Of a DNA stretch of 64,000 nt, positions 50,303-61,791 are shown in pieces. The stretch covers positions 33,825,751 through 33,889,750 of the forward strand of contig NC_134020.1 of the NCBI RefSeq assembly GCF_040712315.1, written 5' to 3'. The position numbers and the translations under genes are program-made. The notes under the pieces were generated by a model that had not been told where the DNA came from, made no database searches, and worked only from the letters and a program-made list of their open reading frames with translations. Source of the stretch: Castanea sativa. Its lineage: Eukaryota; Streptophyta; Magnoliopsida; Fagales; Fagaceae. How positions within the stretch are numbered: position 1 is the stretch's first letter; every line of letters begins with the position of its first letter.

Positions 50303-50968
50303 CAGGGACAGAACCAGGATTCAAACTTAGGGGGGGCCAAAATTCTTTGTTCTTAGATTTTAAAAAATTGGAATATCACTACTAGAGGTTGACAAAGTTG
50401 CATTATTAGCATTTATTTATTAATTAGTATTTGTATTTTTTCTTTTGAAAAAAAATTAGTAATAGGATTTTATAATTAAGAGCTTTGCAAGTCAATTGGC
50501 ACGACTTAACATTTTTAAAGTCTAATTAATGTGTAGATGAAGCGATCAATATGTGGCATATGAGTTGTCTCTATGGCTATGAGGGTGGAGTCATTTGAGA
50601 GGGGCATAGAACTCTTAAGAGAAAGGGAGAAATTGGGTAAAGGTTATTGGGTTTTTGTGATTTTTTTTGCTAAGATTTGTAATTAATTTGTTGTTATTGT
50701 TTTTTGTTAGATCGGATTTATGATTTATCCAAATATTTTATATTATTATCTGGATATGTGCATTTTTTTTTTTTATAGATTTTGCTTGTTATCTATTTGT
50801 TGGATTTCTTGGGTCAATTTGTAAAATTTTTGGGGAGGGGGGCTAAGTATATAAATTTAAGAGCTAGATTTAAAATTCTTTTTGTTAATACACATACTAT
50901 TTTTTTTTTCAAAGGTTGGGGGAGGGGGGCATGGACTCCCTCTGCCCTTGAGTAGTTATGTCCCTAAC
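50303..50968. mobile_element. Putative inverted-repeat transposon, 0.67 kb
   Basis: CAGGGACAGAACCAGGATTC at the left resembles the complement of the right end, TTAGGGACATAACTACTCAA. G-runs lie near both ends (50331-50337 and 50918-50928). TATTTT is present on both flanks. No ORF is present; ends are uncertain by a few bases. Confidence 0.5.
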
Positions 50969-51221
50969 TATTTTAGTACCTTTAAATGACCTGGTCAAAC
51001 TAATATTCCATATGTTTTATAACGTAAGTTAACATTAATAGCACCACTACAATTCATTATTTTCATGTGTAAGTACGAGTTACATTCTAGTAATAATAAT
51101 AAAATAGCAACAACAATGCTATAGATTGTAGGGAAATTTTTAATACTTTTGTAAGGTTAATTAAAAATTACTATTTCAATAGTTTTCTCACCAAATATAT
51201 ATGATTTCTCACAATTGCTTC

Positions 51222-51824
51222 TATAAGAACACAGAGTCGGGTTGCCCAAGCCCACTTAGAATGGTGAGATTGGAATTCTTGAGCCTAGCTTAAATTAATA
51301 GATACTTGTATAGAGAATGGGATGAACAAGTTTGGGCTTTCCTTGAGGACAAAGATAAAGAAAGAAAAGACCAGGGGTCTAAGGTTTGAATATATGAATG
51401 GATCTTTACAAGCTTGCCCGAGGATAATATTCTTGATTGTTACAAATACTGGTTACTCTTTCCCTCTGTTACTGTTCTTTCTCTAATCTCTTTTCTCTCA
51501 ATTCTTGTTGGATCCCCTTTATCTAAGAATCTCCTTCCTTTATATACTCCATGACATCTTGCATCCTAGCCCTCCATCTTTAATTCTCCTAAATCTCCTT
51601 AGGACACTTGTCCCACTAGACTCCTAGTGAAGGTGGTAGAAGGAGCTGCTGAGTTGTGAATCCACTGTTCAGGCCACTTCCTCATTAATGCAGTTGATAA
51701 AGCTGTTACCAACCATTAAATATGGAGGAATAGGTGAGACTTTACAAGAAACGCCATAAAGATCTCGTTTACCCCCTAAGGCACTCCCCTCCTCCCACTA
51801 TATCCCTTCAAGGGCACTCCGTCA
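51222..51824 (-). repeat. 3' LTR of the gypsy element (upper end uncertain)
   Basis: Its first 62 plus-strand bases match the 62 bases at 61792-61853 with four differences, which identifies the LTR end. A minus-strand TATA box, TATATAAA, lies at 51539-51546. The other end is inferred from TGAC next to a polypurine tract at 51825-51841; an alternative end is 51783 next to another purine run. The length would be about 560-600 bp. Confidence 0.7.
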
Positions 51825-51841
51825 CCTCCCTTTCTCTCCTC
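51825..51841 (-). other. Polypurine tract of the gypsy element (probable)
   Basis: Minus-strand GAGGAGAGAAAGGGAGG lies directly before the inferred 3' LTR start. Polypurine tracts prime plus-strand DNA synthesis in LTR retrotransposons. Confidence 0.5.
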
Positions 51842-52203
51842 AGACCACTTCACTCCTCAGGCCGTGGATGCTTCTTCAAAAGGAATAATTGAAGGTTACA
51901 ATGGTGCTGCACATCTTCAGTCCTCGGGTCCCCACAATAGGCCCCTAAAACCTTGCTATTTCCACTGAGATAAAAGTAAGGTTTTAGTAATGCTACCTTA
52001 ATCCGTATGTGTCAAAAGCGTTCCCACGTGGTAACGTCTCTTCTCCTATCATCAGCACGTTCTTGACGCTTCGATATCCACGATCTTACATTTATGGTGT
52101 CAAGCGGCTGTTTGTCTCCCCACGTTCTACGGTATGATGATGATCCTATAGTTCTGGTTTACTCTCATTTATGAGCAGGAATTTTAACGCTCATTTTTTT
52201 ACC

Positions 52204-52212
52204 TCTATATAA
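52204..52212 (+). promoter_or_regulatory. TATA box for the antisense ORF (probable)
   Basis: CTATATAAG, followed by AGAGGCTGGAGG, sits about 160 bp before the ATG at 52365, on the strand opposite to gag-pol and outside the inferred LTR. Position and sequence fit a core promoter for the plus-strand ORF. Confidence 0.5.
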
Positions 52213-52364
52213 GGAGAGGCTGGAGGTACCTTTGCCCCATTTATTCACTTCGCAATTCTTCATTGAAACAGTAGTCTGAGGAGAGACTCTTCCCTTGCGA
52301 GTAGGTGCGTCCAGATTTCTTTATTTTTTGCTTAGATTATTTATTACCTTCACCATAAATTACC

Positions 52365-54766
52365 ATGGGTAGATTTGCTAAGCTGGTAGATACTCCCAAA
52401 GGCATGGCTGCCTTTAAGGCCAAATATAGGATCCCTAACAGTGTTGTACTCCAACACTGTGAGTTAGGAGAGTGGCCAGTTAAGAATAGAGAGCCAGAAT
52501 TAGTGGTAATTCCAATGATCGTCTTTATTGAAGGTAGGATGGAAATCTTTATGTGTAAGGTCACTAGAGACTGTCTTATGAACTATAGGTTAACCTCCAC
52601 CCAATGTACCCCAAACATGAGTCCTTGACAGTGTAGACACGATAAATCGCAAAATAGGGACCAACCTCGCATGGCATGATATAAACTGGGTGTACAACTG
52701 TCAAAGGGGGGAAAAAGGGAAATGGACCAACTATTTCTGTTAGGTTAATTTCATGCATGCTAGAATCAAATAAGGGTATGGACGAGGATTTTCTCATCGT
52801 CTCGGGAGACTGGCATGATGGATTGCACTGTACCACCTAAGAGGGGGAACCAAGTAGGGTTCCCACAGACACTAGACGCACTTAGGATCTTGTGCATATA
52901 AAAATAATTTTTCCATGACTTATGTTGTATGTTTTGTTGCAAACGAACATCATACTGCCCCAAGCAAGTGTCTCGTGAACTCTCCCAACCTCAACCGAAT
53001 CCTCAGATCTGAAATCTTCCTCCACAAGGACGGTCAACTCTGAGTAGTGCACATGATCCTTGGGTTCAACCCTATCTCTAAGCGCTTCCAAAGTCCTAAG
53101 AACGTAATCAAAGCTAAGGACCCCAAACTAGCTTTGATTAACATTGCAATTCCCGGCTTCTTGACAACAGGACCTCCCCCAGTTGGAACTCAGGACGTTT
53201 AACTTCCAGTCCCGCTTGTAACAAAAATACGGTACTCTCAGGAGCAACCCTTACCTTCAGACGAAGAAGCTAAAGAGCCAACTCCTGAACCTGTCCAAGA
53301 AGTAATCGACAAAGACTTTGAGGTCTTTTACCAACAATACGCTCCTAGCACCTCACACCACCCTCTACGTCCCGCCCGAGCCAGTTCCGGTCAAGCAGAA
53401 GCTAATATTCCAGAATGGATGGTGTTCAAAGGAAAAACTCCAGACCTCATGGCCTTGCTCAAGGCCCACGCTGAGGATTCTTCCCCAGCCATTCCAGTGA
53501 TGCCGGTGGTGCCTCGACCATCAACTCTTGTCCTTGTGTGCACATCCTCTGGTGATGCCGCAGAGAAAAAGAGAAAGAGGGGCCAAGGAGGCAAGGGCCC
53601 TAAACGTACTAAGGAGGGAGAAATCACCCACTCCTTTCAGCAACCCCCATCCAAAGAGACCCGAACAATCAGGGCCTAACAAAAGAAGGGTACCACCTCC
53701 AGTACCTTAAAAGAAACTGAAGGGGAGCAGCCACCAAACCCTTTGCTTAGAGACCTTCCTTTATGATGAGTTTGGGGGACCCTGTTATGGACGACGCCAA
53801 CCTACGAGACCACCAAAAGGGTAGGTCAGGCCTCATGGTAGAGTATCTAGAGAAAGCTCTATGCCTGCCCGAGGACAAGCAGGAGTTTAGGTCCCTTAGG
53901 AAGCGTGAGGTCTTCTTGTCTTTGAAGAGAGACCTTGGTAAGGTATGTTATCACTTCCCTCTTTTCACGAATTAAAATAATACATATGTGAATACTAACT
54001 TGTATCACTCTCAGAGTCCGTACAAGCAGCCTTTGTGGCCGAGGAATGGGTAGAGCATGCCCTTAACCAGGCTCGCAAGGCTGAAGACAAGTTGGACGCC
54101 ACTGAAAAGGCCCATGCCGAGGCTGATTAGAAGCTCAAAGAGACACTCACCCAATTGACTGAGGTAGAGAAGTCTCGGAAAAATGCTGAAGCTGCCTTGT
54201 CCAGCTTTAAAAAACAAGCTGTCGAGTCTCTAGAGGCTCAAAAGAAGGTTGAGAACAAATTGGCCCTAACCATGGTAGAGCTCAAACAACTGCAAAAGCA
54301 GCTGGTGGCCAAAGATGCTAAGATGACCAAGGCCGAGTAAGTAGCCTATGATGCGGGCATGGCCAAGACTGCCCAAAGTCTAACTGCCCAACTTAAGGAT
54401 GTTGCTTGAACTTTTTGCCTTGAGATATGGGGTCAGACCTTCATTGCAGTTGGGGTTGATACTGAATCAAATCTTAGGGCTCCTAATAAAGTATACTACC
54501 CCCCAGCATTGTGCCTGGCCCCTAGCTCCCCTTAGCCTCCAGTAGACCCTGGCTCTGCCCCTACCCCCTCCCCAGCCCATCCTACCATTAATCTATCCAC
54601 CACATCAACTACAGAGAAAAGGCAAGAAAAACTAGCCCCAGTGAATGTGGTGAATGTGGTGGATGTGGAGTCAAAGGAGGTGGTTGAAGTAGCTCAGCTG
54701 AAGAGAAAGAAAAAGGAGAATGAGCAAGACAAGAAAGGAGGAAAAGAGAAAAAAACATCAACATAG
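52365..54766 (+). pseudogene. Antisense extra ORF of the Tat-type element, decayed
   Basis: A plus-strand reading runs opposite to gag-pol between integrase and the 3' LTR. The first block (52365-52628) starts MGRFAKLVDTPKGMAAFKAK and includes VVIPMIVFIEG. Further blocks, joined only across stops or frameshifts, include NNFSMTYVVCFVANEHHTAP near 52900-52960 and NVIKAKDPKLALINIAIPGF near 53104-53163. The later half has KREVFLSLKRDLG, a likely intron at 53938-54014 (GTAAGG to CTCAG) and then a coiled-coil stretch rich in Lys, Glu and Ala (about 54030-54400). It ends in a lysine-rich tail with a stop at 54764-54766. It resembles large uncharacterised proteins carried by plant retrotransposons; function unknown. 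In-frame stops (e.g. 52626, 54128, 54338) make it a pseudogene. Confidence 0.7.
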
Positions 54767-55189
54767 CTTAGCTTTAGGCATAGAGGCAACCAACCAAATG
54801 TATAAATGGGCTTAAGTTTAGTTAATGCCCCCCCCCCCCTCTTCCTTCTTATGTAATTCAACTCTCCAAATTCAATGAAAAAGACTAGTCTTTACTTTAT
54901 AATCTCTCATTTATCTATGCTTTACTTGTCTAATTGTATTTCTAGCTATTTTCTTTTTCTCATAACATTTACAATGCTTTAATCTCTGATTAATTAAATC
55001 AATTCCCTTTACTTTATTGTCTACTTCGGCACGAAGTTTAAGAGAGTTACCAGATTGACCCCTAAGGCAACATTTTAGCACTAAATAGAAATTTCTAACA
55101 ACACTTACCTTAAGTTGGACTTGGAATCCCAAAAGGCCTATCTGCATTATGCCTGTAACCTGAGAAGGCAAGCAAACTCCATTACTTTA

Positions 55190-55837
55190 GGGTCCGTTTG
55201 GTTGGAGGAGTGTAAAAGTGGGAGGATAGAAAATGGTGGGAGGATGGAAAAGTGGGAGGATAGAAAATATTTTATTTTCTCTCCTTTTTGTTTGGTTGAG
55301 AGTGGAAAAGTGGAAGGATGAAAAAAATGAGTTTGCATAAATTTACTCATATACCCTTGTTGAAGAATGGTACTTAATTAAAAAAAAAAAGACAAATAAT
55401 CACTAAAAAAGAGCAATCATCCAATTTTATTAAAAAATAAAAATAATATCCCAAAAAAAGAAGAGGCAATGTTACTGCCAGAAAAAAGAAGAAGCAACAG
55501 CCCAAAAAAAAGGCCAACTGTACTGAAAATCAAAAGAAACAAAAAGAATAGAAAAAAAAAGGCAATGGTACTGCCCAGAAGAAGAAAAAAAAAAAAAAGG
55601 CAACTTGAAGAATGTGCACATGGGTATTTTTGTCAATTAAGAAAAATTTATCTTCACTCAGTTTTCTCTCCATTTTGGAGAGAAAATTTTTTGGTGGGCC
55701 TGGAGAGAAAACACCTGGGCTCCACCATTTATTTTCCTTCCTCCCCACCCAACCAAATACACTTAAAAAAGTTTTTCTTCCTATTTTCTCTCCAAAGTTT
55801 TCCATCCTCCCTATTTCACCTCCAAACAAACACACCC
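55190..55837. mobile_element. Harbinger-like MITE inside the gypsy element, 648 bp
   Basis: GGGTCCGTTTGGTTGGA at the left and the complement of the right end, GGGTGTGTTTGTTTGGA, match at 14 of 17, with TTA on both sides (55187-55189 and 55838-55840). Inner arms carry GGGAGGATAGAAAA and its approximate complement. ORFs on both strands here (55469-55878) reflect A-rich and TIR sequence and are not genes. It inserted after the retrotransposon. Confidence 0.8.
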
Positions 55838-55859
55838 TTACTCTCCACTTTGACAATTT

Positions 55860-56410
55860 AACACTTAGAAACATTTAGTACAAAAATTAATTTACCCAAT
55901 GTTTATGACCTGAGGAGTCGAACAAGACCGAGGTTCTATTTAACACTTAGAAACTTTTCATGCACAGATTAATTTACCCAAGGTTTGTGACCCGAGGAGT
56001 CGAATAAGACCGAGATTCCGTTTAACACTTAAGAACTTTTCATATAAAGATTGAATTACCCAAAAGTATCTCATGGATACACTTGCAAATGCTTTAAGTG
56101 ATGCTCATGGGCATTTCTGCAATTAGGTTATTATGACAAGGGTCTTAGTCATCCACTGCAAATAAATCATTCACTAATTTATGCTAGGTGTGGGGTCAGA
56201 GGGACCAGACACAACCAAGGTTTTGTTTAGTATTTAGCACAGTAAGAAAGCATTAATTTACCCAAAGTACGTGGTTCGAGAAACTAGGTATATCCAAGGT
56301 TCTATTTAGTGCTGAGAGAAAAAGAAAAACATTAATTTGCCCAAGGTACATGGTCTGAGGAACTAGGCATGACCAAGATTTTGTTTAATACTTAGAAATT
56401 TTCACACCAA
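55860..56410 (-). repeat. Tandem repeat of about 80 bp in the gypsy 3' untranslated region
   Basis: A unit with TTAATTTACCCAAGGT, then GA(G)GAGTCGAA(C/T)AAGACCGAG, then TTAACACTTAGAAAC recurs with the TTACCCAA point at 55892, 55974, 56056, 56258 and (as TTGCCCAA) 56337. Spacing is 82, 82, 202 and 79 bp. Tandem repeats in this position are a known habit of Tat-type elements. Confidence 0.8.
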
Positions 56411-56499
56411 GTAGTTAGGAATTTAGCCACAACCACAATAACATGGAGATGAACCAGTACTGAATAAAAAGAACACCATATTAATAATAATAACGACAC

Positions 56500-57549
56500 A
56501 CATTATTTACATTTTAAGGACGGGGAACCACATTCTTGTTCAAATCTTCCAAATAATAAGCCTTAATCCCTACCACTAACATTACCTGGTATGGGCCTTC
56601 CTAATTAGGGCCTAGCTTTCCCCAGGATAGGTTCCTAGCCGTTCCTACAACTTTTCTAAAGAATAAGTCCCCTAGGACCAGTGTCCTCAACCTTACTCCC
56701 ATATTATATCCCTGCTTGAGCCTTTACTTGTAATGAGTCATCTTTACCATGGCTACCTCTTTCCTTTCCTCAACCATATCCAAATTATCTGAGAGCAAAC
56801 GGTTATTTTCATCAATGCTGAATTGATCAGTTCTTAGGGTGGGGAACCCTGATTCTAGAGGGATTACTACTTCTGCCCCATAAGGCATGGAAAAAGGAGT
56901 CTCTCTAGTTGATCTTCGGGGCATGCTACAATAGGTCCACAGCACATGAGGCAACTCATCCACCCACTTTCCCTTTGCATCATCCAACCTTTTCATCAAT
57001 CCAAACAGTATGACCTTATTAGTAGTCTCAGCCTGTCCGTTCCCTTGAGGATAAGCAGGAGTAGAATACCTGTTTATGATCCCCAACTCCCTACAATATC
57101 TTCGAAAAGCTTTACTATCAAACTGAAGACCATTGTCTGAGATCAATGTGCGTGGGACCCCAAATCTAGTGATGATATTCCTCCATATAAACCTCTTAGC
57201 ATCCACATCCCTAATATTAGCTGATGGCTCAGTTTCTGCCCATTTGGTAAAATATTTGTCCCAACGAGGAGCCACCTTCAGTTTCCGATAGCTCAGGGAA
57301 ATGGTTCCACTATTTCCCAGCCCTACTGGGCAAAAGGCTAAGGGCTGGATAGTGGATTCAAACTCCCTCAGGTTGATAAGTGTTTAAAGCATATCTTTGA
57401 CACTGGTCACATTTCCTCACATATTCTTGAGAAGTTTTCTGCATGCTCGACCACCAATATCCTTGAGTAAGGGCTCTATGGGCCAACGATCTCCCACCAG
57501 TGTGACTTCCACAGATTCCCTCATGCAGCTCTTCTAACAAGGTTTCCAC
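56500..57549 (-). pseudogene. Integrase of the gypsy element, broken
   Basis: The HHCC zinc-binding part (HEGICGSHTGG ... CDQCQRYA) is at 57358-57549. The catalytic core (56724-57275) keeps the second Asp (LISDNGLQFDS) and the Glu (NGQAETTNK). In the first motif the usual T-D-Y-F-T-K-W reads D-K-Y-F-T-K-W, so the first catalytic Asp seems lost, and the stretch between zinc domain and core is scrambled. A C-terminal GPY-type module is readable at about 56505-56710 with two stops. Confidence 0.85.
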
Positions 57550-57750
57550 GATTTTGGGATGTACACATAGTAGATATGGTCCTGAATATGATCGTTTGTA
57601 CAGTTTTTGCCCCTTAGTTAACTAGTAGCGTGAGGCTTTCCTTCATATCTTCTCTGTCTCACCCTTACCCTCAGGTAACAGTCCTTGTTTCAAGAAAGCA
57701 ACTAAGGGGTCCATCCAACATGGCCCAACTTGAATACTGTGCACACCTAT

Positions 57751-58195
57751 TTATGGCTTCTTCACAAGACTAGAATTAGCCATATCTTTAACCACAACGA
57801 CCCTAGGCAAATTTGACCCCAGAGAAGTTGCCAACATAGCCAAAGAATCTGCATGAGAGTTCTGTCCTCTTAGGATCTGCTTTAGAATGAAGCTCTTGAA
57901 ATGGACCTGAGCTAATCTAATTTTAGAGAGATACCTTTGCATCTGCTCATCCTGAGCTTCAAACTCCCCATTGACCTGGCCCACCACCAACTGAGAGTCT
58001 GAATGCAGCTCTACGATTTCACCTCTCAATTACGTAACTATTGCCATCCCAGCCAACAAAGCCTCATACTCAACCTCGTTATTAGTAACTGGGAAATCCA
58101 ACCGCATTGATTTCTCCATTACCAAATTCTCAGGGGTTATCAGCACAATCCTTACTCCTGATCCTTTTTGGTTAGCTACACCATCATTGTATACT
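57751..58195 (-). pseudogene. Second RNase H domain of the gypsy element
   Basis: YNDGVANQKGSGVRIVL near 58150-58190, then NNEVEYEALLAGMAIV near 58040-58085, and after a stop HSDSQLVVGQVNGEFEAQDE within 57751-58029. The D, E and D positions of an RNase H active site are present. This is additional to the RNase H next to the reverse transcriptase, as known for the Tat lineage. Confidence 0.75.
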
Positions 58196-58197
58196 TC

Positions 58198-58677
58198 CTA
58201 GGGGGGAATATTAGAGGCCGAGGTGGTCATAACACCAATTGCTTCTTCCCCCTCACCTTCTACCCCGTCAATGAAATCTGCCACAAAATCTGCTAGTACC
58301 TGTCCCTTCACAGCAATGCGAGACATATACTTGACTTCATAAGCACCTAGTATGGTTCCCCACTTGGAAATTCTGCTCGTGTAGTCTGATTTCTGTAAGA
58401 GGGCTTGCAAGGGAAGCTAAGTAAGCACCACTACAGTATGTGCCTGGAAATAATGAGTAAGTTTCTTGGTGGTGTGCACAATGGCCAATACTGCTTTCTC
58501 CAAGGGTAAGTAACGTGTCTCAGCTTCTTGCAAAGACTTGCTAACATAGTATACAGGTCTTTGTACCCCACCCTTATTCCTGACTTGAACCAGACTAACA
58601 GCATAATTCGTGACTGCCAAGTACGTATAAAGCACTTCCTCTTTCTCGGGCCTAGAAAGGACAAGGGAGCACGACAA
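58198..58677 (-). pseudogene. RNase H domain (retroviral-type) of the gypsy element
   Basis: The pieces at 58417-58677 and 58198-58410 show YTYLAVTNYAVSLVQVRNK, RPVYYVSKSLQEAETRYLPL, EKAVLAIV and RISKWGTILGAYEVKY, the usual order of Ty3/gypsy RNase H. A stop separates the pieces, and a frameshift near 58680 divides this from the reverse transcriptase thumb. Confidence 0.8.
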
Positions 58678-58811
58678 ATATTGCTTGAGTTCATCAAAAG
58701 CCTATTGAGAGCTACTGCCATTCCTGTTAACTTTTGTACCTCTTTAGGATTCTGAGGATGATGCAAGCTATTTATGGCCTTAATTTGATTGGGATTGACC
58801 TCAATTCCTCA

Positions 58812-59642
58812 TTATGTTATCATGTAACCTAGAAACTTTCCCGAACTGACCCCAAAAGAACATTTAAACGCATTTAAGCGCAATCCATGTTCCCTCAACA
58901 CCGAGAACACCTCCCCCAAATCTGCTAAATGCTCTGAAACTTGCTTGCTCTTTATCACCATATCATCAATGTATGCCTTCATGCTCCTTCCCATTTGTAA
59001 CTCAAACATCCGTGTCACCATTCTTTGATATGTGGATCCAGCATTCCTAAGACCAAAAGGTATCACACGATAGTGGTAATTTCCAGTAGGGGCACGAAAA
59101 ACAGTTTTTTCTTGATCTGATAATGCCAAAGGTATTTATTGATATCCTTGGAACGCATCCAAGAAACTCATCCGAGGATGTCCAATTGTGGCATCCACTA
59201 GTTGATTAATCCGAGGAACGGGGAAGAGGTCCTTCGGACAAACCTTATTCAGATCTGTGAAGACAACGCACACACGCCACTTTCCGTTCTTCTTTTTTAT
59301 CACCACAATATTAGCCAACCACTTAGGATAAAAAACTGCTTTGATCACCCTCGCCTGTTTAAGTTTGTTCACTTCTACCATCATTGCTTCAGCATGCTTT
59401 TTTGATGATCGTCGAGAAGGTTGCTTTCAAGGGGTTGCCTCTGGATTCATATTTAACCGGTGACATATAAACTCAGGATCTATCCCGGGTATGTCATAAG
59501 CACTCCAGGCAAACATATCAACATTATCTTCTAAAAACTTCACTAGCACTGCCTTTTCCACTGATGTCAATTGGGACCCCACCTGAAAATATCTTTCAAT
59601 GTCCTGTCCAATCACAACCCTTTCCAGCTCTTCGGACAACAC
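58812..59642 (-). pseudogene. Reverse transcriptase of the gypsy element
   Basis: The region contains FAWSAYDIPGIDPEFICHRL upstream, then WLANIVVIKKKNGKWRVCV, CPKDLFPVPRI and MSFLDAFQGYQ. The catalytic KAYIDDMVIKS follows, with SVLREHGLRLNAFKCSFG after it. The YIDD box is intact, but stops at about 59133 and 59424 break the frame. Confidence 0.9.
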
Positions 59643-59687
59643 TTAAGGCACCTCAGTCCTATGTCCCCCTTCGGGACCTTTTAACTG

Positions 59688-60173
59688 CTACGGGATTCGC
59701 TCTTCTCCCACCACGACAGGATCCACAGGATGCTGTATGATGGCTGACACCAAACATTGCCTTGCCATTGCTTGGCTACCAACTATTTCCCCTACTCTTC
59801 CGTGTGTAGGATACTTGACTTTCAAATGCAGAGTTGATGACACCGCACCCATAGCATGAAGCCATGGTCTAGCCAAAATAGCGGTGTAAGAGGAGTAGGC
59901 CTCAACTACAATGAAACTGACCTGCACCTCCTCATCTCCCACCTGCATGGGTAACCTTATCATTCCACGAGAGACTACCATCCTCCCATCAAAGCCCACC
60001 AAGGGCGAGTCATATTTTTCCAGATCCTCGGGCTTTAGATTTAACCCTTTGTACAAGTCAGGGTACATGATCTTTGCCCCACTTCCTTGGTCAACCAGCA
60101 CTCGCTTTACATCATATCCATCAATTCTAACAGTGACCACCAAAGCATCATCATGCAGCTGGAGTGTTCCCAT
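59688..60173 (-). pseudogene. Aspartic protease region of the gypsy element
   Basis: VKRVLVDQGSGAKIMYPDLY holds the D-x-GS active-site motif, followed by LVGFDGR and ILARPWLHAMGAV, the usual Ty3/gypsy protease layout. It is in frame with the upstream linker at 60183-60449 apart from one stop. Confidence 0.85.
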
Positions 60174-60449
60174 TTTTCCTCTTCAGAAAAAAACTAAGGT
60201 ATGGATAGCCACCACCTTAGCTTTCTTAGGAGCCTGATTCCTATCCTTTGAATCAGGGCCCCCGACCACAGACATAACCCTTGAACGAACCCCAAGATCA
60301 CTTCTTGGCCTAGCAAAAATCACGTTAATAGTGCCCAAAATCGACCGAGGAGCTCCATTCTTTTGAAACCTAGTTCTCGAGTGCCCATAGTGACCCGTAG
60401 GATGATACAAGAACTGACCAAGTTTCCCTGCCCTCACCAATTGATTCAA

Positions 60450-61747
60450 GTGATCCCGTAGAGTTCTACAGTCTTCTGTTGTGTGCCCTTTGTCCTAATG
60501 ATAATTGTGATAAAGGCTCTGGTTCCTCCTAGATGGATCCTCACCTATCTTATCGGGCTGTTTGAAATAGGGCTTATTTTTTTTACCTTATCTAGTATTT
60601 GATAAACTGGTTCCTTAAATAGTGAGTTAACCACTTGAGCCCTCGTAGATGGCGCCTAATGGGGGAAGTCCCTCCTGGGACGATTATTATTATATCCTCC
60701 TCCCCGAAGATCCCTCTTCTTTGGGAACATCATAGTTTTACCCTTTCCTTGTATTTGATCCTCCTCCACTCGTTTATACTTGTCAATGCAGTCTATAAGC
60801 AGACGCATACTAAGGGTAGGTTTCATTGTTAATGACTTCCTGAGCTCATGCTCCATCGAGAGCCCTACCTTGAAAGTTCTTACTGCTACATCCTTAAAGT
60901 CTCCATCTATTTTGTTATACGTTTCCCAATACCTGTCTAAGTAAGTCTTGAAGGTTTCTCCTTCCCTCATCGTCATGGACAAAATAGAATCCATTGACTT
61001 GGGGGCTTTACTACAGGTTATAAATCTAGCCTCAAACGCTCTTGTCAACTCTTCAAAGGACCTTATCAACCCCTCTTCCAAGGCATTAAACCATCACATG
61101 ACGATTAGCCAGAGGTTGAAAGGGAAAACCTTGCACATAAGGGCTTCATTGCTAGAATGAATTGCCATTGTCTCAGTGAAGTGACTCACATGCTTCACAG
61201 GGTCAGTTCTCCTGTTGTAAACGATGAAAGTTGGTTGTGAAAACCATTGAGGAAGCTTGACTTTGTTAATTCTCCTAACAAATGGTGATTTAGAAATTTG
61301 TTGAAGTGCCCTACTCATCGCATCATTCCCTATGCTGTGGTGAGATGACCCTTGCCCAAGCTTGTACTTGTCCCTTTCCAGCTTATCCTCACGAGATGGG
61401 GCTAAGAAGGACTCGTTGGATGGAGTTCTTGACCTGTGGCGATATGAGTAGCCCCTACTTCCCCTTGATCCATCACTTGATAGGGGTGATGGACTCCTTC
61501 TGTCCCGCTCCCTTCGTCACAGTTTCCTGCGGAGGTGATCTATCTCACGCTGCAACTTTCGTGTCTCATGGTCATGTGTGAAATGGCTCCCTGACCTTGA
61601 ACGACTCTGCTCAGTGTGCTCCGTATGGTATGATTCCACCATAACATTAGGTGTATGGTGTCTGCCTCTCCTTTATTCCATATTAACAAATGGGTTCTCT
61701 CTTTGTGAAGCAACAGATTCTTCCTTATTCTGCTCCGAGTTGGCCAT
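60450..61747 (-). pseudogene. Gag of the gypsy element
   Basis: The start MANSEQNKEESVASQ is at 61747. The capsid-type domain is split between 61094-61318 (PFVRRINKVKLPQWFSQPTF) and 60656-61081 (SFEELTRAFEARF, MREGETFKTYLDRYWETYNK). A C-terminal GHTTEDCRTLRDHLNQLV motif lies near 60430-60490. Several stops interrupt it. Confidence 0.85.
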
Positions 61748-61771
61748 GGCTTATCAGACAAAATTTCAAAC

Positions 61772-61790
61772 TTCCCATAGACAACGCCAA
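61772..61790 (-). other. Primer binding site of the gypsy element (probable)
   Basis: Minus-strand TTGGCGTTGTCTATGGGAA follows the 5' LTR end TGTTCTTACA by one base. TTGGCGCCGTCTGTGGG-like sites are usual at this point in plant gypsy elements, so this looks like a decayed PBS. Confidence 0.5.
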
Positions 61791-61791
61791 T

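Noticed and set aside
55469..55878. ORFs of 88-130 aa on both strands
   Set aside because: They lie in A-rich sequence and the terminal inverted repeat of a Harbinger-like MITE; no family features.
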